64,000 nt of DNA from Pleurodeles waltl (taxonomy: Eukaryota > Chordata > Amphibia > Caudata > Salamandridae): positions 429,243,776 through 429,307,775 of the forward strand of contig NC_090442.1 of assembly GCF_031143425.1 (NCBI RefSeq), read 5' to 3'. Of the stretch, positions 1-10,762 are shown piece by piece; position 1 is the first letter of the stretch; every line of letters starts with the position of its first letter. The notes beneath the pieces were generated by a model. That model saw nothing but the letters and a program-made list of their open reading frames with translations. It did no database searches and was not told where the DNA came from. The position numbers and the translations under genes are program-made.

Positions 1-18
1 CATCACAAAACAAAATAA

Positions 19-163
19 AATGATGGACGGAGTGTTGAAACTTTTCAAACACTCACCCCCAGTCACAGATCTGGGTTTAATCCATCGTTATTTTGCTTGC
101 CATGTCACCCCGGTTTGGACCCAGCAATGAGTGTTTACACTGTTCAGCACTCTGTCCATCATC
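19..163. repeat. Inverted repeat of about 145 bp
   Basis: The arm at 20-39 matches the reverse complement of 143-162 at 18 of 20 positions. Shorter complementary pieces sit inside, for example around 46-56 and 126-138. This looks like the tip or whole of a small foldback element. No target duplication could be set because the window starts at the left edge. The remainder up to 1260 shows no recognisable gene; the short reading frames there have no family features. Confidence 0.6.
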
Positions 164-1260
164 CTTTTGTGTTGCTGTAGAGTAGTTTCACCAAACTAAT
201 AAATCGAATAGTCTGTAGAGAGGTAGGACTGTGAACAGAATGTCCCATTCTGAGGAATTACGCTTTTTCCAAGTCCAACACCAGACAACTAGAACGTGGC
301 CAAACCAGAGGGGCATGCTCTAGAATTATAAAGGATCTCTGCAAATTGAGTAAGGTGTTCTGGCCGGGACAAACCAGGTTTGATCAGGCATTGAGCTCAA
401 AATTCTCCTCTATAGCTGCTCCTAGCGAAGAACAGAAAGGAGGGTCTTCTACCACTGTCAGCTTCAGTTGCCATGTAGGAACTGAGTGAGACTCAGCATC
501 CCAGTTCAGGTGTATGTGCTGGGGATAATGATTTGAGTGAGTATAGCCTAGGTAATTTATATGTGTTACATGGGGAAGGATGTCTGATGTACCAACTAGG
601 TGGTCTATGTGAATATGTAGGTTGTGGGGGCTGGAATAAAATGAATACACCCTAGAGTGTGTGTTGCAGAGTCCTTGTATGTCAGACAGCCTCCAGTGTT
701 TGAGTCAGGCAGCAGGCACTTGGGCGGTGGACGTGGCAATTGTACAAGGGAGGGGAGGGAGGGAGCAGTCTGTGTCAATGTCTAATACACTGTTGAAGTC
801 TCTGCCAAGGTGCCATGGTTTCCCATACCAGTTAATTTGGTGCGGAACCCATGTTGGTAGGAATTGGGTACATAGATGGAACCAATAAGTAATGGATGCC
901 CCTCAAGATGCCCCCCACCACGACATAATGGCCCTCTGTAGCTACAATCAAAGTTTTCACATTGAAGAGGATGCTAGCTTTAATCAGGCCTCCACTAGCA
1001 TATGTGGAGTAGTTTGTGAAGAAAACCTGTCCCCATCCCCGTCATGGCAGTTTTGCCGCTTCAGCATTAACACTAGAACCACCAACCAGCTTTAAAAATG
1101 TCAGGAGAATAAACTTTGATGTATTTGGCCTTGCCAATGCTTGTTTTGAATGCTTCAAACCAAATTAGACTCTGACTCATTGACAACTGTTTTCTAAAAT
1201 GATGTGATTGTTTGCCAGATTGAATGCAGGCCTGTTCTAGAAATCCTGACTATTCATAAC
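164..1260. other. Unassigned intergenic DNA
   Basis: No gene, RNA or repeat family is recognised here. Several frames of 60-90 codons overlap one another on both strands and carry no motif, so I treat them as chance. Confidence 0.5.
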
Positions 1261-1263
1261 CAT

Positions 1264-1956
1264 GGGCCAGATGTAGGAAACGTTTAGCGAGTCGCAGACG
1301 GCAAAAATTGCCGTTTGCGACTCGCTAAACGCGTTTCCCAATGCAGAAATGCATATTGCGAGTCGGTACCGACTCGCAATATGCATTTCAGAATCGCAAA
1401 TAGGAAGGGGTGTTCCCTTCCTATTTGCGAGTCTGAGTGGTATGCAATACCATTTGCGACCGCGTACACGGTCGCAAATGGTATCACAGTTACCATCCAC
1501 TTCAAGTGGATGGTAACCCACTTGCAAATTGGAAGGGGTCCCCATGGGACTCCTTCCACTTTGTGAATGGACCCAAACATATTTTTTCAGGGCAGGGAGC
1601 CCTGAAAAAATACCGAAACTAAATGTTTTTTTTTTTTTTTAAGTGCAGCTCGTTTTCCTTTAAGGAAAACGGGCTACACTTAAAAAAAAAAAACTGCTTT
1701 ATTGAAAGCAGTCACGAAAATGGAGGTCTGCTGACGACAGCAGGCCTCCATGTTTGCGAGTGCCTATACTCGCTATGGGGCTGCAATTTGCGACCCACCT
1801 CATGAATATTAATGAGGTGGGTCATTGCGACCCCATAGCGAGTCGCAGTTGGTGTCTGAGACACCGTACTGCATACCAATTTGCGACTTGCAAATTGCGA
1901 GTCGCAGGGACTCGCAATTTGCAAGTCGCAAATTGGCGTTTTGCTACATCTGGCCC
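1264..1956. mobile_element. Polyhairpin non-autonomous element HP1
   Basis: The element is bounded by inverted ends GGGCCAGATGTAG (left) and its near-perfect complement at 1944-1956, and is flanked by the 3-bp direct repeat CAT at 1261-1263 and 1957-1959. The interior is an almost uninterrupted run of about 13 hairpins. The clearest are: 1277-1338; 1346-1389 (a perfect 44-nt palindrome centred on GGTACC); 1391-1433; 1447-1484 (16-bp arms); 1489-1517 (14-bp arms, 1-nt loop); about 1529-1556; 1580-1612; about 1630-1692; 1692-1711; 1719-1751; 1769-1841 (nested); 1851-1865; and 1876-1936 (28-bp perfect arms, 5-nt loop). The words TGCGA/TCGCA recur in several stems. There is no coding capacity. 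3-bp duplications and GGG-type ends would fit PIF/Harbinger- or Zator-type mobilisation, but the superfamily is inference. Confidence 0.9.
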
Positions 1957-1959
1957 CAT

Positions 1960-2585
1960 ATGTTTTAACTTTTCCTGTCTCTCATTCCTCCCTTTGTGGT
2001 CTTTCTTTTTGATTTAATCAACAGGCTTTTGGATTAAAACATTCTCCAAAAAGAATGTGCAGAACCAAGACTGAAGAATGAGGATGGAGAGTGGAGTTAA
2101 GAAACAAAGTTAATATATTATTTTTGTCTCCTTTTCCGTTCACTTTCAGCTGTTGTTTTGAGTACCATCTTTCACACTTTCATTTGTTTTATGCTTCATT
2201 TATTTTTATATGCTGCTTAGCTTGCAACTACTGGGCCTTGGTTGTATATTGCTACATAATATTTTCAGTGAAAACATATCCAGCTTGTCATGAAACGTTT
2301 GGAAACTGATTTCACATCCACAAATTAGTGCATGTGTTTTTTTTGTTTTACCAAACCTGACATATATGCTCTTGACATAGACATCTTATTGCTTTGAAGC
2401 TTTAGATGGCCACTCCTCACATACATCCTACTTCTTCCTGGACATCCATTTTCATCTTCACTTATTGACAGCCTTCCTAAAATACATCTGATCCCTACAC
2501 TTCAAAGGCAACACACACAGTGGCACTGACAGAGTGATTTAAATTGAGGGTATACTAATGTATCGGGCAGACTACACTTCCACAG
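1960..2585. other. Unassigned AT-rich DNA
   Basis: No recognisable gene or repeat family. It has a moderately pyrimidine-rich composition and no long frame. Confidence 0.45.
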
Positions 2586-2588
2586 TTT

Positions 2589-3055
2589 GGGCCTCATTTA
2601 TGAGGTTTTAGCAGAGGGCAGCATCGCAAGGAATCTTGCACAAAAACATTCACAAGAGGTATTTTCCTTTTTCTATGTGTGCACAATACAGCACACATAG
2701 AAAAAGGAAAAACACTAGAAGAAATGAAGATATTTATCCTTGTTGCATCTCCCCCATACCTTTCCTGAGGAGGCGCAGACTTTTGATGCATTCCCAGTTT
2801 ACAAAACCTTGTAAATCTGGAAATGTGTCAGATAACATGGGTGTTCCACCCTAACACCCATGGCACACCTTCCCGCTGCAGGGTAAGTCAATGCAGCAAC
2901 TGGGCTGTGTTGAATCAGTCCATAGTTACTAGCCCATGAAAAGCCACGCAGGGTGGATTTACTTGGCCTTGTAAATATGGCTCTGTAGTGTGCGCCGCCT
3001 GACCGTCACGAAAAGTAACAGTCTGGTAGTGTACAGGGGCTTGTAAATCAGTCCC
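2589..3055. mobile_element. Hairpin element HP2
   Basis: Ends GGGCCTCATTTATGAG (left) and the complement of GGGACTGATTTACAAG (right) form an imperfect terminal inverted repeat, flanked by TTT at 2586-2588 and 3056-3058. A perfect 21-bp-arm hairpin lies at 2662-2711, and a CTTGT/ACAAG-type pairing and a CCCATG-type pairing are also present. The central stem (ATGTGTGC paired with GCACACAT) recurs in the element at 55350-55856. Non-coding. Confidence 0.75.
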
Positions 3056-3129
3056 TTTGTTCTTTTTCAGAAGAGGTCCTATCTAGACTGTCCAAAAATT
3101 TGCATAAGTTCCTTTGATACTCGTGAGTT

Positions 3130-3560
3130 ATTGGATTGTTGGTTGAGGGGATGGGGGTGATCCCTTTTCAAGCAATAGCCACAATCCCTGTCTGTGTGAA
3201 CTGCAAAATGCGCTAAATTAACCTATGCTTAACCCTCTGGTGGCTTGGCACAACATTTAAAGACCCCAGTTCCACAGAATCAGTACCCTCAGAATGCCCA
3301 CCTTCTGGCACCACCGACTCCAGTGTTGAATGTTACAGAGGACCGGAGTGGCCAGATGAGGGGAAGGGTTTTTAGACAGGGTGCTGCAGGGCAGGAGATC
3401 TGGAATGAGATGGGGACTTTGTTAAACTGGGTTGGAACAGCTTTAGGAGCATACAAACAATCTCATTACGAGTAGCAGCTTAACAATAACACCGGAGATC
3501 TGGAGGTCTGACTCTACCTCTCACCTGAAAAGAATTAGGAGATTACATTCTCCTAGGTAG
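3130..3560. repeat. LTR-type repeat fragment
   Basis: The stretch from about 3150 (a GTTGAGGGG-type block, then AGCAATAGCCACAATCCCTG, then a CTTAACCCTCTGGTGGCTTGGCA-like block) parallels 47,226-47,340 in the same order and orientation. It is therefore a fragment of the same LTR family found at 47.2 kb. Boundaries are not visible. The 76-codon frame at 3245-3475 has no recognisable feature. Confidence 0.5.
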
Positions 3561-4171
3561 AGGTACTGATTTGGGTTCTGAGTTCTTTGCCAGGATTCAA
3601 AGTTTACAGGAAAGCAAATAAGTGGGAGAGGTTGTGGGCAGCTTCTAAGTTGAGTCACTTGGAAGGGGAATACTGCTGAACACCTTCCATGTCTCAATGC
3701 TTCCTGGGAGTTGTTTAATCACACACAAGAGCATGGATAAGGCACATCAAGGGGAGATGCCGCAGAACATCTTTTTCAGTCAAAGGGACCTAGAGAGTTA
3801 AGAAGACACTCTCAAGTGCAGGTGTGCCTCATTGAGATTCAGTAACAGATGGGGGGGCCTGGGTGGAAGGTCATCCGTTACCTGCACATTCTTCCCAGCG
3901 ATGTGAAGAGAAACTCCAGGATTGCCTGCCGGAATCGCCAGCAAGCTGCTGACTCGATTCTCCGTATTGCATCCATAACAGACGCTGACCTCCGGGATAG
4001 CTGGCCATTTATTCAATGAAAGTTGATGCTGTCTCACAGTCATGAGTTGCTCAAAAAAAGAAGAAATACACATTTAACAGTGGGAAAGAGGGTAATGACA
4101 AGGAGGGTTACACAAGCGGGTGTTTGACCTCTGCCCAACACATGTTTACTGAACAGTGTCGGACAGGAAAC
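3561..4171. other. Unassigned intergenic DNA
   Basis: No gene or family recognised. The minus-strand frame at 3798-4073 (91 codons) shows no known motif. Confidence 0.4.
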
Positions 4172-4190
4172 TAGGACACACACCAGAACA

Positions 4191-4927
4191 ATTCGATTTG
4201 AGACAAGTTAAATAATACTCAGAAGCTTTTTGCAGCAACGCGAGGGCCGCGACTCACACAGATGTGAGTGCACAGCATAAAGACAATGCCTCTTCATATA
4301 GATGCCAGAACTAAGGCTGAGTTGTTTAAATAAATAGAACTAATCGAGAAGAAGTGCAATATTTTGTCAGATTGGACACTTAACATAATGGAAAGAAAGA
4401 GGGGCCAGTGCCCCCTGACAGTCCTGACGAGGCCCTGAATGACGAGACCGAAACGCATCAACATCTTTCTAGTGGGACCAAGGGCTTTAGGGCGAAAATT
4501 AATTGATAAACAAAATTGGTGTAGCACTACATAATACCTTTGAAAAATATTTAGGTATTTTACAGCTGGGTGCAAGACCCTTGATCACCATAGGTTATGA
4601 GATCACATTGTTAACTGTGTTATAGTGACCATAATATAAAGTAATGTTGATAGGCACAATCCTTCTTGTGGGTATTTGGGTTATTCATGTTACTAATTTT
4701 TTGTGATTTATGTGACAAATGTTTGTGATATAAATGTTATGTGTATATATTTGTGTTATAGTGACAGAATAAGTGATAGGTGTTGTTTTGACGAGTTTGA
4801 TGCTGTGTTTTGCAAATAAATCAAATAAATAAGGGAAAGTAATTCACCCTTTAAACCAAGAGTTAATATTGGTTGCTTAAAATAATGAGTAGATTCGTCC
4901 CTGCCTGCTAACTTTTGTTATTGTGTT
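4191..4927 (+). mobile_element. 737-bp insertion with 19-bp target duplication
   Basis: TAGGACACACACCAGAACA occurs identically at 4172-4190 and 4928-4946, bracketing 737 bp. Long duplications of this kind are typical of target-primed retrotransposition. Around 4437-4475 the plus strand reads CCTGACGAGG, then GACCGAAACGC about ten bases on. This resembles the conserved strands of hammerhead motifs carried by Penelope-like elements, but the stems are poor. No reading frame of known type is present, so the element is non-autonomous or truncated. AATAAA-type words occur near 4815-4832. Confidence 0.7.
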
Positions 4928-4946
4928 TAGGACACACACCAGAACA

Positions 4947-5610
4947 TGGGCAGGCAACATAGTTCACCTAAAACACAATGTAAGGAGGTGCAGGATGGGA
5001 AAGGCTACCGCAAGATAATGTGTGTACTACATGTGGAATAGAGGTGGACACTAGAGGACAAAGGGACGATAACCAGCCTGTGACTGGGGAATCTGGTAGT
5101 GAACACAAGAGGATGACCTGCCTGTGACTGGAGAAACAAGAGCATGCAAAGGGATGACCTTCCATATCAAGTGAGCAAGTGACTGCGGGATCATGACAAA
5201 AAAGTATTTAGTGAAAATACATCACAAGAAAAATCCCATAACAATTTAAAAAAGATATAGTACATTTTTATAAATTATTTGACGCTAAAATTACATAAAT
5301 CTAATCAGGAGAACCAAAGTTTATGACGTTTTAAAGTTTAAGTTAAACAATAGTGCCTAAAACATCAAACTGCCAATCACGGAAATCTAGTTGTGTGAGA
5401 CAGGGTCACAGTCGAAAATTATGGCTGACCGAGATGGAAGGAGAGTCAGATACAAAAAGTAGCTTAGTCAGTGCTTAACTAACTTTGGACGTAGAAGAAA
5501 TTCTATGAAGAATGATCCGAAGGGCAAGGCTGTACACGGTGTCCGAGAAGGAAGCATCATCATCAGGGAGACAGTGCATGAAGTTGCGGTAAAGATTTCT
5601 ATGTTCTGAC
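4947..5610. other. Unassigned AT-rich DNA
   Basis: No recognisable gene or repeat family. Confidence 0.4.
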
Positions 5611-5613
5611 TTA

Positions 5614-5783
5614 GGACCAGATTTAGTTTTCAGTCAATGGGTTACTCCATCACAACGGTCATGGATAGCCTATCTGCTGAAATCTAAATCCCATCATATT
5701 CTGGGGGATTTAGATTGTGGCGGACAGGCTATCCTTCACCATTGTGATAGTGTGACCTGTCATCCAAAACCTAAATCCGGCAC
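5614..5783. mobile_element. 170-bp foldback MITE, copy 1
   Basis: The left half (starting GGACCAGATTTAG) and the reverse complement of the right half (GTGCCGGATTTAG) align along almost their whole length, making a near-complete foldback. It is preceded by TTA at 5611-5613 and followed by TTG. Same length and layout as the copies at 45,048 and 50,478. Non-coding. Confidence 0.8.
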
Positions 5784-6139
5784 TTGTGTCTTGTTGAAAA
5801 TCTCCAGTGAAACAAGGCAGAAAACTGCAGCTGATGGGAGTTTCACAAGGCCGGATACTTCTTTGGCAAATGACCACTGAACAGGATTTGCTGCTGTGGA
5901 GAAGAACTTAGCAGGAGCTACCAGAGAGTCATGCCTACCAGCAATGCGCCTTCGGCGAATAGGTGAGCAGCTTTTCCCCAGTCTCTCCTCTGTTCTCAGA
6001 ACAGTTGTAAGCCAAAACATTCCTAATTCCCTAGTTTTGGCTTTTGGTTATGTGAGCACATTTAGCACCACCACCAAGGGTTCAGGACTGGCGGAGCACT
6101 ACTTGGGGAAGCGGGTCAAGACTAACTCAGGCTGGGACC

Positions 6140-7530
6140 ATCTGCGGGTTCAAGATGGTTGGAGTCTTTTTTGTCTCTGAGGCTTGAATAGGATGACAGA
6201 AAACTAGCACTTGGAGTCACTCTGGTAGTCCTAGGTTCAGGTGATGAAGCAGGGCTCAAGGGGAACGGCAGGCCATTGAGGGCCAGGCATGCTTCAGGCA
6301 GCAAAGCAGTCCTTCCAGGTACAACAAAGCAGTCTTCTGAAGTACACACAGAGGGCCACAGTAGCAGTCAGTCTTGTGAGAGTCATGCCGCAGGTCCAGA
6401 AAGTGAATGAAGAGAGGGTCTGAGGGTCCTCTTTTTATACATGGTGCCATCTTTGAAGTAAGAGAAGTTTCTAGAAAATACCCTTTGAAGATCTTGAAAT
6501 TTCCTGACTCTCCTCCCCTGGCTTCAAACTGGCTGCATGAACAATGCAGTGGTGACAAGTCCTTTGTGTGAAGGGAAAGCAAAGTGTCTATGCCCAGCTC
6601 CACCCTCCATCCTGCCAGTTGGTTGCACCCATGCATGCCTAATCCCCCTATTGTGTGGCTGTCTGGGAGGAATAAACAAAGTCCAATTAAGAACTATACC
6701 CTATCATGTGCCCCAGGAGATTTCGAAGTCACCAAATAGTTTAGGGTAGGAAAATGGCAACTTTCTAAAAGTGTCACTTTCAAAAGTGAAACTTAAAGTC
6801 TGGCTTTACCATTAAAAAGTATTTTTGATTAAAAAAAATTCAGACACCAAACCTGAAATGCTTAGCTGTTCCCAATCAAAAGTTAACACTTGTTAAACTA
6901 ACAAAGTAACCCAATGTTATCCTATGAGAGAGGAAGGCCTCCCAGTAGTGAAAAACAAATCTAGGAGGTTTTCACTACCAGGAAATGTAAAACATAAATG
7001 TACATGTCCAATCTTCTAATTACAATGCATCCTGCCCTATGGGCTACCTAGGTCCTACCTTAGGTGTGATGTATATGTTATAAAAGGAAATTTTTAGGGT
7101 TTTGCAAGCGGGTTATATTGCCTAGTCAAATTGGCAGTTTAAAACTGCATTCAGGCTGCAATGACAGGCCTGGAACATGTTTTAAATTGGGTGGCACACT
7201 AATGTTGCAGGTCCACTAGCAGCATGTAATTTACAGGCCCTACGTATCTGGTATACCACTCTACAAGAGATTTATAAGTAAGGTAAATATGCCAATCAGG
7301 TGTAAGCTAATTTTACTATGTTTAGGGTGGAAAGCACGCTCATTTTAGCACTGGTTAGCAGTGTGGGAAAGTGCACAGTGCAAAGGTCAACAAAAGTGAA
7401 TTTCAGCAAAAAGTGGAGGGCAAAGGTAAAAGGTTTGAGAATAGACCACCCTAAGGCAGACAGGCCTAGCAATACTATTTGCAGAAGGTGACGGTATTCT
7501 TTAGAACTAGACACAGCTCAACATGGTTAG
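6140..7530 (+). repeat. LTR-type repeat, plus orientation
   Basis: The block at about 6740-7470 is the diverged reverse complement of 19,330-20,000. It includes the GCACTGGTTAGCAGTG block at 7350-7366, the GCCCTATGGGCTACCTAGG block at 7034, and the TTTAAAACTGC and TTACAGGCCC blocks. Both therefore belong to one long LTR-like family in opposite orientations. No protein domain is seen. Ends are not resolved and may lie outside these limits. Confidence 0.6.
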
Positions 7531-8225
7531 TAGTGGGTGTAAGTGGGAAGGCAAGAGGGAGACAGATGTCTGCTGTTATCTTAGATATGGGCCGATAAAC
7601 CACCCAGCTAGTTGTTTGGTGCGGCTTAGAAGAGGAACTGCATCACTTTGGAGCAGAATCACAGCTGAGGTCCATAGAAACTTTTTATAGATTGGCTTAG
7701 TGTTGTGTTGCATAACATTCATCTTTTCAATTGCCCACTCAGGCTTTTTCTGAGCTGACATATTATGACTTTGACGAGTGTGAGAGAGCTAAATAATCCC
7801 CACCCTATGTGCTCCTTCTATAAAATATAATAAGTTAGTAGCAAACCCAGGCATCATAAAGGAGATCTTGACTTCTGTTTTCTCTTGAACTAAGAACTAT
7901 GGAAGTTGTTCTCTGTGGTCAGGAATTCTATCTTCCTGAAGTTTTCAATGAGACAAAGCACAGGAGGGCACCTTGAAGAGGAAGCTGCAAGCCCAATGGG
8001 TGTTAGAGGTTTTTTTTTTTTAAAGAAAGGGGTAGAGAAGTCTACTCTCCATTAAGTTCATGGTCGGAGAGCCCCAGAAAGATTAGGCAGATTTGGAGGA
8101 TCCAGAAAGAATGTATATACATTTTGGAAAAAATGGAACCTAGAAGTATTTTGTCCCCAGAGAACTATGGAGCATTTAATGCTTGTTAGAGGCTGGGTAT
8201 TGATAGGGCTAGGTACAAACCTAAC
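7531..8225. other. Unassigned, possibly LTR-element internal DNA
   Basis: No frame with a known domain. It lies between two LTR-type repeats and may be internal sequence of a decayed element. Confidence 0.3.
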
Positions 8226-8229
8226 ACTA

Positions 8230-9910
8230 GCAATACACCCCCAACACAGTGTTGTGCCCACTCAAGGTCTCACAACATTAGCCCTTGGCTCAAACCCCGG
8301 TAGCTTGGCAGTGGGCAGGCAGGCTTAACTTAGGAGACAGATATGTAAAGCATTTAAACACACAAATACAGCAAATGAGCAAGACACAACACACAATAAA
8401 AACCTCACCCCAATTTATAAAGATAGGAATTATTTTTATCTTTATCTTTAAAATGACACCAAAACAATACAAAACAATAAAAGTCCAATATATGGAACCA
8501 GAGACATTAATTTGTAAAGATTAAAAGTAAAACTAGCACTTAGAAGCAAATAGCGCTCAAAGGGAAGGTTGCACTGGACCGGGAAACAGTCAAGAGTTCC
8601 AGCATTCCTCAAAGTAACCCTTTTGCAGTTACTTCCAGAAGTGTTTCTTGATGCAGGAAAGTGATCCACAACCCCAATTCAAGGATCCAGAATTTCTGAG
8701 TTACTTCTTGGGACGTTGGGACTACTATTCCCACAATGCCCCAGGCAAATCCTTGCAAGTCCACTGGATGCTCTCCAAACTAGGGACTTTTGTGGAAGTT
8801 AGTTCAAGGAAGGCCTTTTAACATGTTGCTTCTGGGAGTCCACTCCTAAGTCCTTTTCGTAGAACGGCAAAGCCCTTTAAGTTGTGGTTCCAGTGTGCAA
8901 TAGGCACGGACCTTAAGTGTGCAGGCCTCTGGGTTGAAAACCAGGGTTTCAGCAGAGCAGTCCCTTTTCGTCTTGTGGGTTCAGGCAGCAGATCTGATTT
9001 CAATGCAGATCAAACACTTTTATTCAATCATCTTGGGGGACAGTCAGTGGGCATCCTTGTCAAGTGAGCTGCAAGGTGTCACCCAGAAGTATGACAACTT
9101 CCACCAAACTGTGGCATTTTCTTGTCCCATAAAACACTGGACTTTCACATTCCAAGATGGATGATTTTCCTTCAGAGGAGTAGGATCTGGCTAAACCAAC
9201 CCCTTTGTGTAGCTCATTCATTTCCATTAACTACCCCTCAGGACATTTGCAAATTCCTTTCCTAAACCCACCTCTGATCTGTGGGTTACAGTGGTAGGAG
9301 GACAGGCCTGGCTGCATTCCTTTCTGACTGGTATCCTTTTGAAGCCTCAGCTTGATTCACCCATCCCCCTTCCCCTTGGGCATCTAGGGAAGACCCTCGG
9401 GGTGAATCATGTGTTGACATTAGGTGGATTGTTACTTTGGAAGTACCTTTAATTACAAAGTCAAATATGCATACATTTTCCATTTTTAAGACAGTCTGCA
9501 ATGCGGGTCCGCCTCTAAAAATGACAGCAGGCACACCACAGTGCACAGTCCAGTGCAGACAATCTACTGGGCCTCTAATCTTCCAAGTCCTGTTATATAC
9601 TAAGGACTTATAGGTAGTTTGAATCCCCTTGTCCTATTATCTACTAGGGACTTAGAGGGTCTGTCATTGCCAATTGAAATAATAACATTGTGCCATTTGG
9701 CCATATACCTTTTATTCAGAGAACTGCCTCTGGGCCTGTTAAGCAGACTCCAGGGCACAGTCAGGGTCAGTCACCATCAGTATCAGTCAGAAACATTGGG
9801 TGAACATGTTAAAAGGGTGACTTTCTCACAATGCTTATCTGAAAAAAGCACAACCTTAGTATTCACCTTTTGCATGCTTGGCACATTTGGAAATTCTAAG
9901 CGTGAAGCTT
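8230..9910 (+). repeat. LTR-type repeat with poly(A)-rich block
   Basis: The order of blocks at 8235-8560 (CTTGGCAGTGGGCAGGCAGG, CTTAACTTAGGAGACA, then an A-rich stretch, CCAATTTATAAA, and ACCAGAGACATTAATTTG) repeats, diverged, at 47,330-47,530 and 50,230-50,480. It is therefore a copy of the same LTR family. It continues to about 9.9 kb without a recognisable coding domain. Precise ends and target duplication are not seen. Confidence 0.55.
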
Positions 9911-10395
9911 GAGGCTACCACAGTAAAGCTTCCAGAATGTATTGAACCTCATAGAGCCCAGTTCAGCCACATTCATTCACTTTACCCCACTGAAAGATTT
10001 CAAGCTCTCAATAACCATTTCAAAGTTCAAAAGTAATTTTATTGTTCAGAACAAATTGATCACAGCTGCAGAGGTTACTAAAGTTCTGATAAACCTGGGA
10101 AATAGAAGGGAAACCCTAAAGCCTTCCCCCTTCAGTGTATAGCCTGTAATGGATATGGTCAACTGGGTCTCATTATCTTACAAAGGATTTTTTAAATCAA
10201 TGATTTTCTTTCTTTAAAATTCATAACTCCCTTCCCTCAACAGACGCTTCACATTTGGGTACTCTTTTAATGTTTACATTTTTTATATTTTAACTATTTT
10301 TTTTATTTTATTGCTTTCCCCTACCCCAATGATGTTTACTTTAGTTACGTTTTCTCTGTGAGAAATGTGTCTATTGAATCCACTTTTACCATAGG
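9911..10395. other. Unassigned AT-rich DNA
   Basis: No gene or known family. The AT-rich stretch 10,180-10,330 ends next to the L1 insertion. Confidence 0.4.
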
Positions 10396-10762
10396 CAAGA
10401 CAAGTATTTCTTTTTTAAATTATTATTTTTTTTTTAGATAATTTTTTGTTATAAAAAATACAACAAACAAACTTGCCAATTATCATCATTAGTGTGGTAC
10501 ATATAGTATGCATTTAGGTGTCCTACAAAAAGGAACATATTACAGTAGTCATCATGTCCATATCAATAGAAATTACAAGCACCTAGACTGGGCACAGGGG
10601 CTCAGAAGGGTCACAAAATTCTGCCTTGGTGTCTAGAGAGGGCAGCCGCGGGATAAAAAACAGGGGTAGCGATCAGGGTCATGCTAGCATTAAAGGCATA
10701 TCCTTCCTGATGTGATAGGCGAGGAGTGCGATGTATCCCCACCGCCACCCCCCTCCCAGGGA

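Noticed and set aside
384..1095. Cluster of 60-90-codon frames near the left edge
   Set aside because: No splice-site-supported exon, family motif or codon bias could be seen.
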